Of a DNA stretch of 34,190 nucleotides, positions 1 to 8,062 are shown piece by piece. Every line of letters begins with the position of its first letter. Within the stretch, counting starts at the first letter, position 1. The stretch is from an uncultured Rickettsiales bacterium (GTDB lineage: Bacteria > Pseudomonadota > Alphaproteobacteria > Rickettsiales > UBA1997): contig CALXSC010000018.1 in the NCBI GenBank assembly GCA_944391025.1, positions 1-34,190 of the forward strand, given 5' to 3'. Under the pieces are notes generated by a model, which saw nothing but the letters and a program-made list of their open reading frames with translations, had not been told where the DNA came from and made no database searches. Made by a program: the position numbers and the translations under genes.

Positions 1-2
1 AT

Positions 3-371
3 GACTTAAGATATACAGAATCTGAGGACGGATACCATTTCCCTAAGGGCGAACCAACACTCCAGACTGAGGGCGATGAACATAGAATTGGAAAGACATT
101 TATCGTTAAGGAAGACGGTGTTTTCAAAATGTATTTTTGTACTGCAATTCCTGGAAAGGACTACCGCTTTACATATGCGGAATCAAAAGACGGAATCCAT
201 TGGGTTAGGGATCCTGAGGGATTAGGTCTTGATGTTTCAGAAAGTGGCTGGGATTCTAAAATGATGGCTTATCCTGTTCCAGTAAAATATAAAGATAAAT
301 TTTATATTATTTATAATGGTAATGGTATGGGCAAAACAGGCTTTGGTTATGCTGAGTTGGTTAAAAAATAA
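3..371 (+). CDS. C-terminal part of a glycosidase-like beta-propeller protein (5' truncated by window)
   Basis: The open frame enters from the left edge (first full codon at position 3) and stops with TAA at 369-371, leaving about 122 residues. Two blade-like repeats are visible: RYTESEDGYHF near the edge and TYAESKDGIHW further on, followed by YPVPVKYKDKFYIIYNGNG and a final GFGYAEL. Alternating 'xSxDGxxW/F' and 'KYxxxYxGNGxGxxGFGxA' strings are typical of GH43/GH32/GH130-like five-bladed propellers, which occur as sugar-binding or modifying proteins in polysaccharide clusters. The catalytic part is outside the window, so activity cannot be judged. The neighbours (WbsX, GT8, DUF1796) fit a surface-glycan role. 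An ATG at 129 is internal and is not the start. Confidence 0.6.
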   Translation, partial: DLRYTESEDGYHFPKGEPTLQTEGDEHRIGKTFIVKEDGVFKMYFCTAIPGKDYRFTYAESKDGIHWVRDPEGLGLDVSESGWDSKMMAYPVPVKYKDKFYIIYNGNGMGKTGFGYAELVKK

Positions 372-395
372 ATAAACTCCTACAAAATAAATTAC

Positions 396-452
396 TTGAT
401 TTTTTAAATATTCCGACTAATATAATGTTATACTTTAAATTAGTCGGAATAT
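396..452 (+). promoter_or_regulatory. Promoter with 14-bp inverted repeat overlapping the ATPase start codon
   Basis: Arms ATATTCCGACTAAT (408-421) and ATTAGTCGGAATAT (439-452) are perfect reverse complements around a 17-base spacer. The left arm runs into a TATAAT box (421-426), and a TTGATT lies at 396-401, a rather long 19-base spacer. The right arm covers the ATG at 451. There is no Shine-Dalgarno sequence, so the mRNA would have a very short leader. An operator sitting on the -10 box and start codon, probably for autoregulation or control by a dimeric repressor, is the simplest reading. The same repeat could also be a hairpin occluding the start. Confidence 0.55.
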
Positions 453-1668
453 GTATATAAAGCGAACAATAGAGTCAATTATAAAGCAAACAAGTAGTTT
501 TTTTCCAGTTGTTTTAATAACTGGACCTAGACAAGTAGGCAAAACAACTGTGCTCCAGAATTGTGAAGATTCTCCTAGAAATTATGTTTCATTGGACAGT
601 CTTGAAGAAAGAGCACTTGCTCAAAACGATCCAAAATTATTTTTAGAAAAGTATTCGTATCCACTGCTGATAGATGAGGTGCAATATGCACCAAATTTGT
701 TTAATTATATAAAAATCAAAGTTGATACTGAGAAAAAAGATGGAATGTATTGGCTTACTGGTTCGCAACAGTTTTCTATGATGAAAAATGTAACAGAAAG
801 CTTGGCTGGAAGAGTTGGAATATTGGATTTACAAGGTTTGAGCCAGTCAGAAAAATTTCAATATCCAATATCTTTACCTTTTTTGCCTACAAATGAATAT
901 ATAAAAAAACAGGCTGATAGAAATTTAAAAATAAATATACGTGAATTATACAATATTGTTTGGAGAGGCTCATTTCCAAAACTAGTTTTAAGAAAGGATA
1001 TGGACTGGAATACCTTTTATTCATCGTATCTGCAAACATATATTGAACGAGATATTAGAGAATTAAGTATTGTAGATGAAACATTGTTTTTAAAATTTAT
1101 TACTGTTCTGGCAGCAAGAACAGGACAGGAACTAAATTATACAAGCATAGCCAATGATGTTGGAGTTTCTCAACCTACTATAAAATCATGGATTTCATTA
1201 CTTAAAACTTCTGGACTTATTTACTTAATGCAACCATATTACAGCAATCAAACAAGTAGGATGATTAAAACTCCAAAATTATATTTTTTAGATACTGGAC
1301 TTGTAGCTTATCTAACTAAATATCAAACTCCAGAAATATTAGAAAGTGGAGCTATAGATGGGGCTATTTTAGAAACCTATGTAGTTAGCGAAATTCTAAA
1401 GAGCTATTGGCATAATGGAAAACATCAAGATTTATATTTTTATAGAGACAAGGATATGAAGGAAATAGACATAATTATAGAGGAAAATGGAAAGCTATAT
1501 CCAATAGAAATCAAGAAAAAAACCAATCCTAGTAAAGATGATATAAAAAATTTTAGTGTGTTAAATAAATTTAATAAACCTATTGGAGAGGGAGCGGTAA
1601 TTTGTTTAGCAGATGATTGGCTACCTATTACAGAAAATGTTGTTAGAATACCAATTTCATATTTATAA
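451..1668 (+). CDS. AAA family ATPase with DUF4143 C-terminal domain
   Basis: This 405-residue protein has the AAA_14/DUF4143 layout and normal length. The N-terminal ATPase shows a Walker A at residues 25-33 (GPRQVGKTT), a Walker B with PLLIDEVQYAP (71-81), a sensor-like WLTGSQQF (101-108) and an arginine in LAGRVGIL (R121). The middle contains a winged-helix-like stretch (about 215-260). The C-terminal DUF4143 part ends in a PD-(D/E)xK-like core: D340, then E353-x-K355 in YPIEIKKK. The family is widespread, mobile and poorly understood; a nuclease-like or DNA-related role is inferred only from the fold. The gene is very AT-rich, sits between glycan genes and has its own palindromic promoter, which suggests an inserted cargo gene. 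The ATG at 451 is the only sensible start. Confidence 0.9.
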   Translation: MYIKRTIESIIKQTSSFFPVVLITGPRQVGKTTVLQNCEDSPRNYVSLDSLEERALAQNDPKLFLEKYSYPLLIDEVQYAPNLFNYIKIKVDTEKKDGMYWLTGSQQFSMMKNVTESLAGRVGILDLQGLSQSEKFQYPISLPFLPTNEYIKKQADRNLKINIRELYNIVWRGSFPKLVLRKDMDWNTFYSSYLQTYIERDIRELSIVDETLFLKFITVLAARTGQELNYTSIANDVGVSQPTIKSWISLLKTSGLIYLMQPYYSNQTSRMIKTPKLYFLDTGLVAYLTKYQTPEILESGAIDGAILETYVVSEILKSYWHNGKHQDLYFYRDKDMKEIDIIIEENGKLYPIEIKKKTNPSKDDIKNFSVLNKFNKPIGEGAVICLADDWLPITENVVRIPISYL

Positions 1669-1683
1669 ATTAAAGGAAAAGCT

Positions 1684-2616
1684 ATGGAAATTAAAGAAAT
1701 AACAAGTGAAGAATATAAAAAAATTGTTTTAAAACCATATTCAGCTTTTGATACTGTTGATTTTGTTGAATTAAATAGACATAAAGTTGATGACTTAAAA
1801 TATTTATTATTTGCAGATGGTAAACCAAGATTTGCTTTAATAGTCGGTATAAAAGATGGTGTTGTAAAAGTTCCATTCTCAGCATCATTTTCTTGTTTTA
1901 CAAATCTTGTTGCAGATAATAAAATAACTTACTACCATCAAGCAGTTAATTTATTAAATAATTGGGCAAAAACTTGCAATTATAAATCAATAAGATTTTC
2001 TTTGCCATCGCATTGTTATTCTCCTACATATTTAACTTGTATATATAATGCACTTTTTGTAAATGACTATAAGGTTGAGGTGGACGATATTAGTTATGAA
2101 TATTACTTAAAAAATTTTGATGATGATTATATAAATAAAATTCAGTATAATGCTAGAAAAGCTTTAAAAAATTCACTAAAAAACAATTTAACTTTTGAAA
2201 AGACAGAAGATGTAGAGAGTGTTTATAATGTTATAAAAAACAATAGAAACTCTAAGGGCTTTCCATTGTGGATGAGTTTAGATGATGTTAAAAATACAAT
2301 AAAAATAATTAAAAGTGATATGTTTATTGTTAAAGATATCAAAAATACTCCAATAGCCTCAGCTCTTGTTTATCATTTAACAAATGATATAGTTAGAGTT
2401 ATATATTGGGGTAATATTAATGGCAGCGAAGATCTTCGTCCTATGAATTTTATTGCATTTAAAGTTTTTGAATATTATAGCAAAACTAATATTAAAATTA
2501 TAGATATTGGACAAGCGACAGAGGATAGTATTCCAAACTGGGGATTATGTGATTTTAAGCAATCTATAGGTTGCGATTGCTCGTCTAAATATATTTTTAA
2601 TTTTTTGGTTAAGTAG
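1684..2616 (+). CDS. FemAB/GNAT-like acyltransferase
   Basis: The product has 310 residues and no signal peptide. The order of segments resembles two-lobed FemAB-like transferases (Acetyltransf_6): an N-terminal lobe with KPRFALIVG, then KIQYNARKALKNSLKNNLTF (about 152-171), then a GNAT-like lobe with IASALVYHL and DIVRVIYWGN. Its end, NFIAFKVFEYYSKTNIKIIDIG, matches the family's usual final strand. Such proteins transfer aminoacyl or acyl groups onto peptidoglycan or surface sugars from an activated donor in the cytoplasm. It follows the ATPase by 15 bases with an AAAGGA ribosome site, so the two may be cotranscribed, although function links it to the glycan genes. The substrate cannot be read from the sequence. 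Confidence 0.6.
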   Translation: MEIKEITSEEYKKIVLKPYSAFDTVDFVELNRHKVDDLKYLLFADGKPRFALIVGIKDGVVKVPFSASFSCFTNLVADNKITYYHQAVNLLNNWAKTCNYKSIRFSLPSHCYSPTYLTCIYNALFVNDYKVEVDDISYEYYLKNFDDDYINKIQYNARKALKNSLKNNLTFEKTEDVESVYNVIKNNRNSKGFPLWMSLDDVKNTIKIIKSDMFIVKDIKNTPIASALVYHLTNDIVRVIYWGNINGSEDLRPMNFIAFKVFEYYSKTNIKIIDIGQATEDSIPNWGLCDFKQSIGCDCSSKYIFNFLVK

Positions 2617-2629
2617 ATTAATAATGCAT

Positions 2630-2660
2630 AAATAGCTATATGCTATTTTGTGTTTTTTAT
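2630..2660 (+). terminator. Rho-independent terminator after the acyltransferase
   Basis: AAATAGC (2630-2636) and GCTATTT (2642-2648) form a 7-bp stem with a TATAT loop, followed by TGTGTTTTTTAT. It lies 14 bases after the stop codon, separating the ATPase/acyltransferase pair from the WbsX genes. Confidence 0.6.
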
Positions 2661-2720
2661 CTGCGTATATCTCTATTTAGGGTTAATTTTAGAAAGAATG
2701 TTAAATTTAAGGGGGTATAG

Positions 2721-2810
2721 ATGAAAGAGGGTATTTCTTTTAGGAATAAAGTTAAATATCTAAAGGCCAATTACATTTTAAAATATAAATTTTTATTGAT
2801 TTATAAATAA
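2721..2810 (+). CDS. Possible 29-residue peptide or remnant of a truncated gene
   Basis: An ATG at 2721 is preceded by AAGGGGG (2709-2715), one of the strongest ribosome-binding sites in the window. It opens a short frame reading MKEGISFRNKVKYLKANYI and stopping at TAA 2808-2810. The peptide is basic and aromatic. It may be a genuine small protein, or the surviving N-terminus of a lost glycosyltransferase, since the following 60 bases are plain AT-rich spacer. I do not recognise it. Confidence 0.3.
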   Translation: MKEGISFRNKVKYLKANYILKYKFLLIYK

Positions 2811-2869
2811 AGATAAATAATGATATTACTGTTTAAAGATTATGAATTATTAAGAATTTATGGAGAATA

Positions 2870-4246
2870 ATGGCTTTCAAGATATTGAGGCTTAAAATTA
2901 AAAAAACTATACTGCAGTTTGCTAGAATTTTGAGAATCATAGATAAAAATACCTATAAAGAAAAGAAAGGTAGGATAAATAGTAAAATTGAAAATATAAG
3001 GAGCAAGGTTTCCATTGACGATAGCGACAGGCGGGAATTTATTGAATATGTTTTAAACCAACAGCTTGATAAATCTAATTTTGTTCCGCTTTCTGAAGAA
3101 AAATACGAAAGAAAAGAAGGTGATCCAAAGTTAATTTCGTTCTATCTTCCGCAATTCCATGATTTTAAGGAAAATGTTAAGTGGTTTGGCCGTGGGTTTA
3201 GCGAGTGGTCAAACAGCTCTAAGGCGCTGCCGCAGTGGACCGGACATTATCAGCCGCATTTGCCGATTGATGTTGGTTTCTATAGTCTTGAGCATATAGA
3301 TATAATGAAAAGGCAAATTGAACTTGCAAAGCAATATGGAATCTATGGATTTTGTTTTTACTACTATTGGTATTCTGGAAATAAAATTATGGAACAGCCA
3401 ATTCAGAAATTTCTTGCTGATAAAAGTCTTGACATGCCATTTTTCTTTTTTTGGGCAAATGAGGATTGGACTAGACTATGGGGCGAGGGCAAGGAACGAG
3501 AAGTATTATTTAAACAGGAACTAAAGGATGGTGATGATGAAAAATTTATTGCCGATATCCTGCCCTATATGAAGGATGAAAGGTATATAAAGGTTAAAAA
3601 TAAACCTATGCTTATAATATATCAACCAAAGATTTTTCCAAAGGAAAGATTTTTAAGGTTTGTAAAGAAACTTAGGGAAGCTGCAAAAGAAAACGGATTT
3701 GACGATGTATATCTCCTGGCTATTAGAAAAATTGGCATTAATAGGGAAGTTCTAGAGGAGCTTGATTTGAATGGTGCTGTTGAATTCTATCCATGTGATT
3801 TGCCTCCGCAATTAAAAAAGAAAAAAGAAAAGATTATAAATAAAGAGGCTGTCGTAACCTCGTGGGATATTGGAAAATATATACGTGAAAAGGGATATAT
3901 GGACAATCCTGATTTTAATCTATTTAAGGGATGTTTTCCTAATTGGGATAATGTGCCAAGAAAGTGCTATAGCGGAGCCTATGTTTTTCAAAATACGCCG
4001 GAGGACTACAGGACTTGGCTTAGTGATTTGATAGAATGGACTAGGAAAAACAAGGAAGCCGATGAGCAGTTTATATTTATAAATGCTTGGAATGAGTGGG
4101 CGGAAAGTGCACATCTTGAACCGGATAGGAAATATGGATATGCATATTTGCAGGCTACAAAGGAGGCTTTAGAAACAGGACGAATCAATGCCGCAAGTAG
4201 TGATGGGCTGACCGAAAATAAAAAAGATAATAATGGACAAAAATAA
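2870..4246 (+). CDS. WbsX family GH99-like protein, first copy
   Basis: This is a 458-residue protein of the Glyco_trans_WbsX family (GH99-like (beta/alpha)8 barrel). The domain spans about residues 88-435 and begins with SFYLPQFH, then KWFGRGFSEW (104-113), GHYQPHLPIDVGFYSL and YGIYGFCFYYYWYSG. Near the end NAWNEWAESAHLEPD carries E409 and E412. These align with the paired glutamates of GH99 endomannosidases (NEWHEG motif), so the catalytic pair seems kept. There is no signal peptide; the first 60 residues are a basic helical extension. WbsX proteins occur in O-antigen and capsule clusters, and whether they hydrolyse or transfer sugars is unsettled. A GGAGA site (2862-2866) precedes the ATG. 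Its last 14 bases overlap the next gene, a second copy. Confidence 0.85.
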   Translation: MAFKILRLKIKKTILQFARILRIIDKNTYKEKKGRINSKIENIRSKVSIDDSDRREFIEYVLNQQLDKSNFVPLSEEKYERKEGDPKLISFYLPQFHDFKENVKWFGRGFSEWSNSSKALPQWTGHYQPHLPIDVGFYSLEHIDIMKRQIELAKQYGIYGFCFYYYWYSGNKIMEQPIQKFLADKSLDMPFFFFWANEDWTRLWGEGKEREVLFKQELKDGDDEKFIADILPYMKDERYIKVKNKPMLIIYQPKIFPKERFLRFVKKLREAAKENGFDDVYLLAIRKIGINREVLEELDLNGAVEFYPCDLPPQLKKKKEKIINKEAVVTSWDIGKYIREKGYMDNPDFNLFKGCFPNWDNVPRKCYSGAYVFQNTPEDYRTWLSDLIEWTRKNKEADEQFIFINAWNEWAESAHLEPDRKYGYAYLQATKEALETGRINAASSDGLTENKKDNNGQK

Positions 4247-5783
4247 AAAACATATTATGAAAATTGGAAAACTGCATCTTTTGAAACTTAGAAAAATTGG
4301 CAATGGCATATTGCGTGAATTTGGTTTAATTAGTGAAAAGAAATATAATAGAAGGATTAACAAGATCAAGGCGGAGATGCTTATGATATGTCCCATAAGT
4401 CCTGAGGATAAAAATGAATATATAGAGTATGTCCTAAATAACCAATTAGATAAAAGCAAATTTGTTGATCTGAAACGGCTTCCATTTAAACATAATGAAG
4501 ATAATCCAAAACCTATAGCCTTTTATCTTCCGCAGTTCTATCCGTTTCCAGAAAACGATAAGTGGTTTGGAAGGGGGTTTACGGAGTGGACTAATACCAA
4601 TAAGGCGGTTCCGCAATTTACTGGGCACTACCAGCCACACTTGCCTATTGACCTTGGCTATTATTCGCTAAAGGATACGGAACCATTTAAAAGACAAATA
4701 GAATTGGCAAAGTCCTACGGAATATACGGTTTCTGCTTTTATTACTACTGGTTTTCTGGCGATACACTGATGAGAAAACCTATAGAAAACTTTTTGAATG
4801 ACAAGACGCTTGATATGCCGTTCTGTCTATTCTGGGCTAATGAAAACTGGACTAAACTCTGGGATGGCGGAAACAAGGAAATATTATTTGAACAGAAATT
4901 GGATAAAGGCGATGAAAAAAGGTTTATGGAGGATATTCTCCCGTTTTTCAAGGATAGCAGGTATATAAAAATAGACGAATGCCCAGCGCTAATAATCTAT
5001 AGGCCTAAAATATTTCCAAAGGAAAGGTTTGTGGAATTTACAAATGGAATTAGGGCAATTGCCAGGGAAAATGGTTTTAAAGATTTGCATCTTATAGCTG
5101 TTAAGAGAGAGAATATAGAAAAGGAACTTAAATCATTTAATATGGACGCGGCTTTAGAATTTTATCCATCGGATATATTTGATAAAATAGATATTGGCGA
5201 AGTTAAAATTATGAATAACAAATTCGTTGGCAAATATTACGATATAGATAAATTTACTAGAGAAAAGAAATATTTATACGACGTTGACGGCTATAGGTTG
5301 TACAAGGGTTGTTTTACAAATTGGGACAGCACCGCAAGGAAATGCTATAGCAATGCCATGATATTCCAAACAACGCCTGAACAATATAAGACATGGTTGA
5401 GGGATATTGTAAATTGGAGCTATAAAAATAATGGTTCAGAGCATAATTATATATTTATTAACGCTTGGAACGAATGGGCAGAGGGCGCCCATCTAGAACC
5501 AGATCAAAAATATGGCTATGCCTATCTAAATGCAACCGAGGAGGCTATAGTAGAAGGCACACGTGAGGCTACCGCAATGAAGAGAGCTGCTGCTTCCATT
5601 GAAAAAAATATCAGGAATGTAAGACTTCTGCAGGAGATGGAGGAGAGGCGGAAGCAAAATGACATGGCTGAGGCAAAGGCAAGGAGAGGAGCAAGAAAGA
5701 AGTTCTATGGAAAGCCAGCCGCAGCCAAACCAGCCAAACGAACACGCAGACCTAAAGAGGGAGGAGATGGGGAAAGCAAATAA
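4233..5783 (+). CDS. WbsX family GH99-like protein, second copy with basic C-terminal tail
   Basis: This 516-residue paralogue of the preceding gene has the same landmarks: FYLPQFYPFPENDKWFGRGF, GHYQPHLPIDLGYYSL, YGIYGFCFYYYWFSG and NAWNEWAEGAHLEPD. The GH99-type glutamates are E414 and E417. The pair clearly arose by tandem duplication and has since diverged. After the barrel there is a charged coiled segment (about 450-480), then a Lys/Arg/Ala/Pro-rich tail (about 470-516, with KKFYGKPAAAKPAKRTRRPK). The first copy lacks this tail, and its DNA is more GC-rich. The tail looks disordered and polyanion-binding. The chosen ATG (4233) overlaps the previous gene; an ATG at 4257 is an alternative start. 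A cytoplasmic glycan role is inferred. Confidence 0.83.
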   Translation: MDKNKKHIMKIGKLHLLKLRKIGNGILREFGLISEKKYNRRINKIKAEMLMICPISPEDKNEYIEYVLNNQLDKSKFVDLKRLPFKHNEDNPKPIAFYLPQFYPFPENDKWFGRGFTEWTNTNKAVPQFTGHYQPHLPIDLGYYSLKDTEPFKRQIELAKSYGIYGFCFYYYWFSGDTLMRKPIENFLNDKTLDMPFCLFWANENWTKLWDGGNKEILFEQKLDKGDEKRFMEDILPFFKDSRYIKIDECPALIIYRPKIFPKERFVEFTNGIRAIARENGFKDLHLIAVKRENIEKELKSFNMDAALEFYPSDIFDKIDIGEVKIMNNKFVGKYYDIDKFTREKKYLYDVDGYRLYKGCFTNWDSTARKCYSNAMIFQTTPEQYKTWLRDIVNWSYKNNGSEHNYIFINAWNEWAEGAHLEPDQKYGYAYLNATEEAIVEGTREATAMKRAAASIEKNIRNVRLLQEMEERRKQNDMAEAKARRGARKKFYGKPAAAKPAKRTRRPKEGGDGESK

Positions 5784-5812
5784 CAGCATCTATTTTGGAG
5801 GTGTGCAATATT

Positions 5813-5840
5813 TTTGTATTTACCGCATTGTAAATACGAA
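5813..5840 (+). other. 11-bp hairpin in the leader of the DUF1796 gene
   Basis: TTTGTATTTAC (5813-5823) pairs with GTAAATACGAA (5830-5840) around CGCATT, with one G-T pair. No T tract follows, so it is not a standard terminator. It could stabilise mRNA ends or mark a processing point between the WbsX genes and the downstream pair. Confidence 0.4.
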
Positions 5841-5875
5841 GTCTAGCTCTGTTCTCAAAAATTTGGAGGGAAGAT

Positions 5876-6652
5876 ATGAAAAGAAAATATGATCTGATAT
5901 ATTCACTTGGAAGGGACTGCGCCTGCAGCGAGTATTTAATCAGAGCCGGACTTAGGACATACTCGGGTCCATTTGATTGGATTACAGGGCCTAAATTTAC
6001 AGATAGAATTGATATTATATTGAACGACTTTGAAGGATTTTTAAATATTGAGGACCTAGAGCCGCTTGACAAAAATATTAATCCAAACGTCGTAGATCAA
6101 AAAAATGACTACTACAAAAACAATAGAAGCAAATTTCATTTCTACCACGATTTTTCAAGCGGTATAAAATTAGAAGAATCATTTAAAGGAGTAAAGGAAA
6201 AATATAACAGGAGAATAGGAAGGTTCTACAAAAAGATAGGCGAGGCTAAAAATGTTCTTCTAGTTTATTTTACACACTATGAAAATATTGATGTTGGCAC
6301 AATATTGGATTCATGTAAAAAACTAGAAAATAAATTCCATAGGGACATTGATTTTTTAATAATCAACCACGATGAATCTATGGCAAAGGGGGAAGTTAAA
6401 AAGGAGGAAATAGCCAAAAATATTGAAAAATATACATTATACACAAGGGATTTCTACAAAGATGGCATTCTAACTGTTCTTGGAAGGTATGAAGACTGCG
6501 ATAAAATATTCAAACAGTTTAAACTATGCGCACCTTTCTATAGGAGCAGGACGTTTATAAAGTATTTTTCAAGATTTATAACTATGTTTATACCAATAAA
6601 AGGATGGCGAAAAAAATTAAGAGAAAAATTAAAGAGAGTAATTGAATTATGA
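5876..6652 (+). CDS. DUF1796 family putative papain-like cysteine peptidase
   Basis: The 258-residue protein begins with the DUF1796 signature: SLGRDCACSEYLIRAGLR, then SGPFDWI (residues 10-36). C15 is the likely nucleophile position. HFYHDF follows near residue 107, and YFTHYENID and INHDES provide later His/Asp candidates. The family is annotated as papain-like by fold prediction only; members commonly sit in capsule and LPS clusters and their reaction is not established. The start is fixed by GGAGG at 5865-5869, six bases before the ATG. The stop overlaps the ATG of the GT8 gene in an ATGA, so the two are translationally coupled. The C-terminus is strongly basic (KGWRKKLREKLKR) and may touch the membrane. 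Confidence 0.75.
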   Translation: MKRKYDLIYSLGRDCACSEYLIRAGLRTYSGPFDWITGPKFTDRIDIILNDFEGFLNIEDLEPLDKNINPNVVDQKNDYYKNNRSKFHFYHDFSSGIKLEESFKGVKEKYNRRIGRFYKKIGEAKNVLLVYFTHYENIDVGTILDSCKKLENKFHRDIDFLIINHDESMAKGEVKKEEIAKNIEKYTLYTRDFYKDGILTVLGRYEDCDKIFKQFKLCAPFYRSRTFIKYFSRFITMFIPIKGWRKKLREKLKRVIEL

Positions 6653-7692
6653 AAAAAGAGAATAATAATATACCCGTATTTTTTTGCTGCAACGACAAAT
6701 ATGCCATACCAATGGCAGTATGCCTAACTTCAATAGTAGCCAATACTAAAAGTTTTGTTAATTTCTACGTAGTATGCAATAATATTCCACACTGCATCAT
6801 TAAAAACATAGAAAAACTTAAGAAAGTTTATAAAAATTTCTCCATAAATTATCTAAATGTGGACGTCAGCATACTTGAAAAGCTCCCAGAGGTTGAATGG
6901 TACTCAATCAACATGTATTTAAGATTCCTAATACCAGAACTAAAGCCTGAACTGGAAAAGGCCCTATACCTTGACTGCGACATCATCGTAAAAGACGACA
7001 TACAGAAACTATTTGACATTGAGCTTGGCGACAACGCACTGGCAGCTGTTCCAATAGAAAAATGTATGATTAAAGAATACGACCTTGACAATCACATTGA
7101 AAATATAAACCTAGACTCCAAAACCCACAAATATTTCAACTCAGGGCTACTGCTAATAAATTGCAAAAAATGGGAAGAAGACAGCCTAACAACAAAGCTT
7201 TTTAAAGTCATAGAAAACAAAGGCTACCTATTCAATTTTCCAGACCAGGACGCCCTAAACCTTGTATTTGAGAACAACTATATGGAGCTTGACAAAAGAT
7301 TTAACCTTGACATAAACCATATCAAAAACGAATACAAAAAAGGCAATAAATTAGTCAACGACCTATTCCTAATCCACTATAGTGGACGCGAAAAACCTTG
7401 GAACACCAAAAAGGTATTCCTCAGCGACTATTTCTACAAATATTCCAAACTAACCCCGTTCCACTCCGAAATCATGGACGAAGTCAAATATAAAAAAATC
7501 ATCTTTTCCCTAAATCTATTTGGCTTCCTGCCCATCTTCACCATAAAACAGCAGAAGGACAGCACGAGAATATACAGACTATTCAATTTCCTTCCGCTTT
7601 TTAAAATAAAAAATAAAAATAGGAAAATCCACATATACCTATTCGGCATTCTCCTGTTATTCAAAATCAAAAACAATATAAGGAGTAGTTGA
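6649..7692 (+). CDS. Family 8 glycosyltransferase (LPS/capsule type)
   Basis: This 347-residue protein is a GT8 retaining glycosyltransferase using a nucleotide-sugar donor. Landmarks are an N-terminal PVFFCCNDKYAIPMAVCLTS strand-helix, LYLDCDIIV with the metal-binding D109-x-D111, FNSGLLLINCKKW (163-175), DQDALN (199-204) and LIHYSGREKPW (241-251), the usual acceptor-side motif. After residue 285 the GT domain ends and three 13-residue near-repeats follow: LNLFGFLPIFTIK, YRLFNFLPLFKIK and IYLFGILLLFKIK, about 20 residues apart. These amphipathic hydrophobic/basic repeats recur at the ends of bacterial polysaccharide transferases and probably attach the protein to the inner membrane. It is the last gene of the cluster, coupled to the DUF1796 gene by an ATGA overlap. 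Confidence 0.88.
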   Translation: MKKENNNIPVFFCCNDKYAIPMAVCLTSIVANTKSFVNFYVVCNNIPHCIIKNIEKLKKVYKNFSINYLNVDVSILEKLPEVEWYSINMYLRFLIPELKPELEKALYLDCDIIVKDDIQKLFDIELGDNALAAVPIEKCMIKEYDLDNHIENINLDSKTHKYFNSGLLLINCKKWEEDSLTTKLFKVIENKGYLFNFPDQDALNLVFENNYMELDKRFNLDINHIKNEYKKGNKLVNDLFLIHYSGREKPWNTKKVFLSDYFYKYSKLTPFHSEIMDEVKYKKIIFSLNLFGFLPIFTIKQQKDSTRIYRLFNFLPLFKIKNKNRKIHIYLFGILLLFKIKNNIRSS

Positions 7693-7700
7693 ACGAACCA

Positions 7701-7752
7701 CAATCAGTATTGCTAATTAAAATTATAAATGTTGATTGTTTTTATTTTTAAT
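7701..7752 (+). terminator. Probable terminator after the GT8 gene
   Basis: CAATCA (7701-7706) can pair with TGATTG (7733-7738), directly followed by TTTTTATTTTTAATTT. The T tract is good but the stem is short and the loop long, so this is a tentative end of the polysaccharide operon. Confidence 0.4.
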
Positions 7753-7765
7753 TTCAACTAATGAG

Positions 7766-7846
7766 TGACGAAGGCATCATATCGGTTTAGATGATCAAAG
7801 ATATGGATTGCTTTATAATATAGATTGCTATATCTTACCTTCGTCA
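7766..7846. ncRNA. Candidate 81-nt three-way-junction element
   Basis: The outer arms TGACGAAGG (7766-7774) and CCTTCGTCA (7838-7846) are perfect complements. Inside lie a small hairpin, ATCAT/ATGAT (7776-7780/7791-7795), and a 9-bp hairpin, AAGATATGG/CTATATCTT (7798-7806/7828-7836, one G-U), so almost every base is placed. No T tract follows. Most of this 455-base gap between the GT8 gene and marR is otherwise plain AT-rich spacer. It could be a small RNA, a processing signal or a short palindromic mobile element. The strand cannot be assigned because both strands fold alike. Confidence 0.4.
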
Positions 7847-8062
7847 TACCTGACCATAATAGAATTCATTTATATTAAAGTCAATCTTTTTATTAAAAAT
7901 AATCAGTAATTATACACACATAACAACCTGGAGTTTTTATAATTATGAACAAATTTGCAAAATGCTATAATATATTTTAATTTCTTTCCCGAGGCCTAAC
8001 AATCCCTATAGACCAGCAGAAACCATGATTTATGGAATAGCCAAAGATTATTTAAATATTAC

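Noticed and set aside
5659..5892. 77-codon frame overlapping the end of the second WbsX gene
   Set aside because: It is an out-of-frame shadow of the basic tail with no features of its own.
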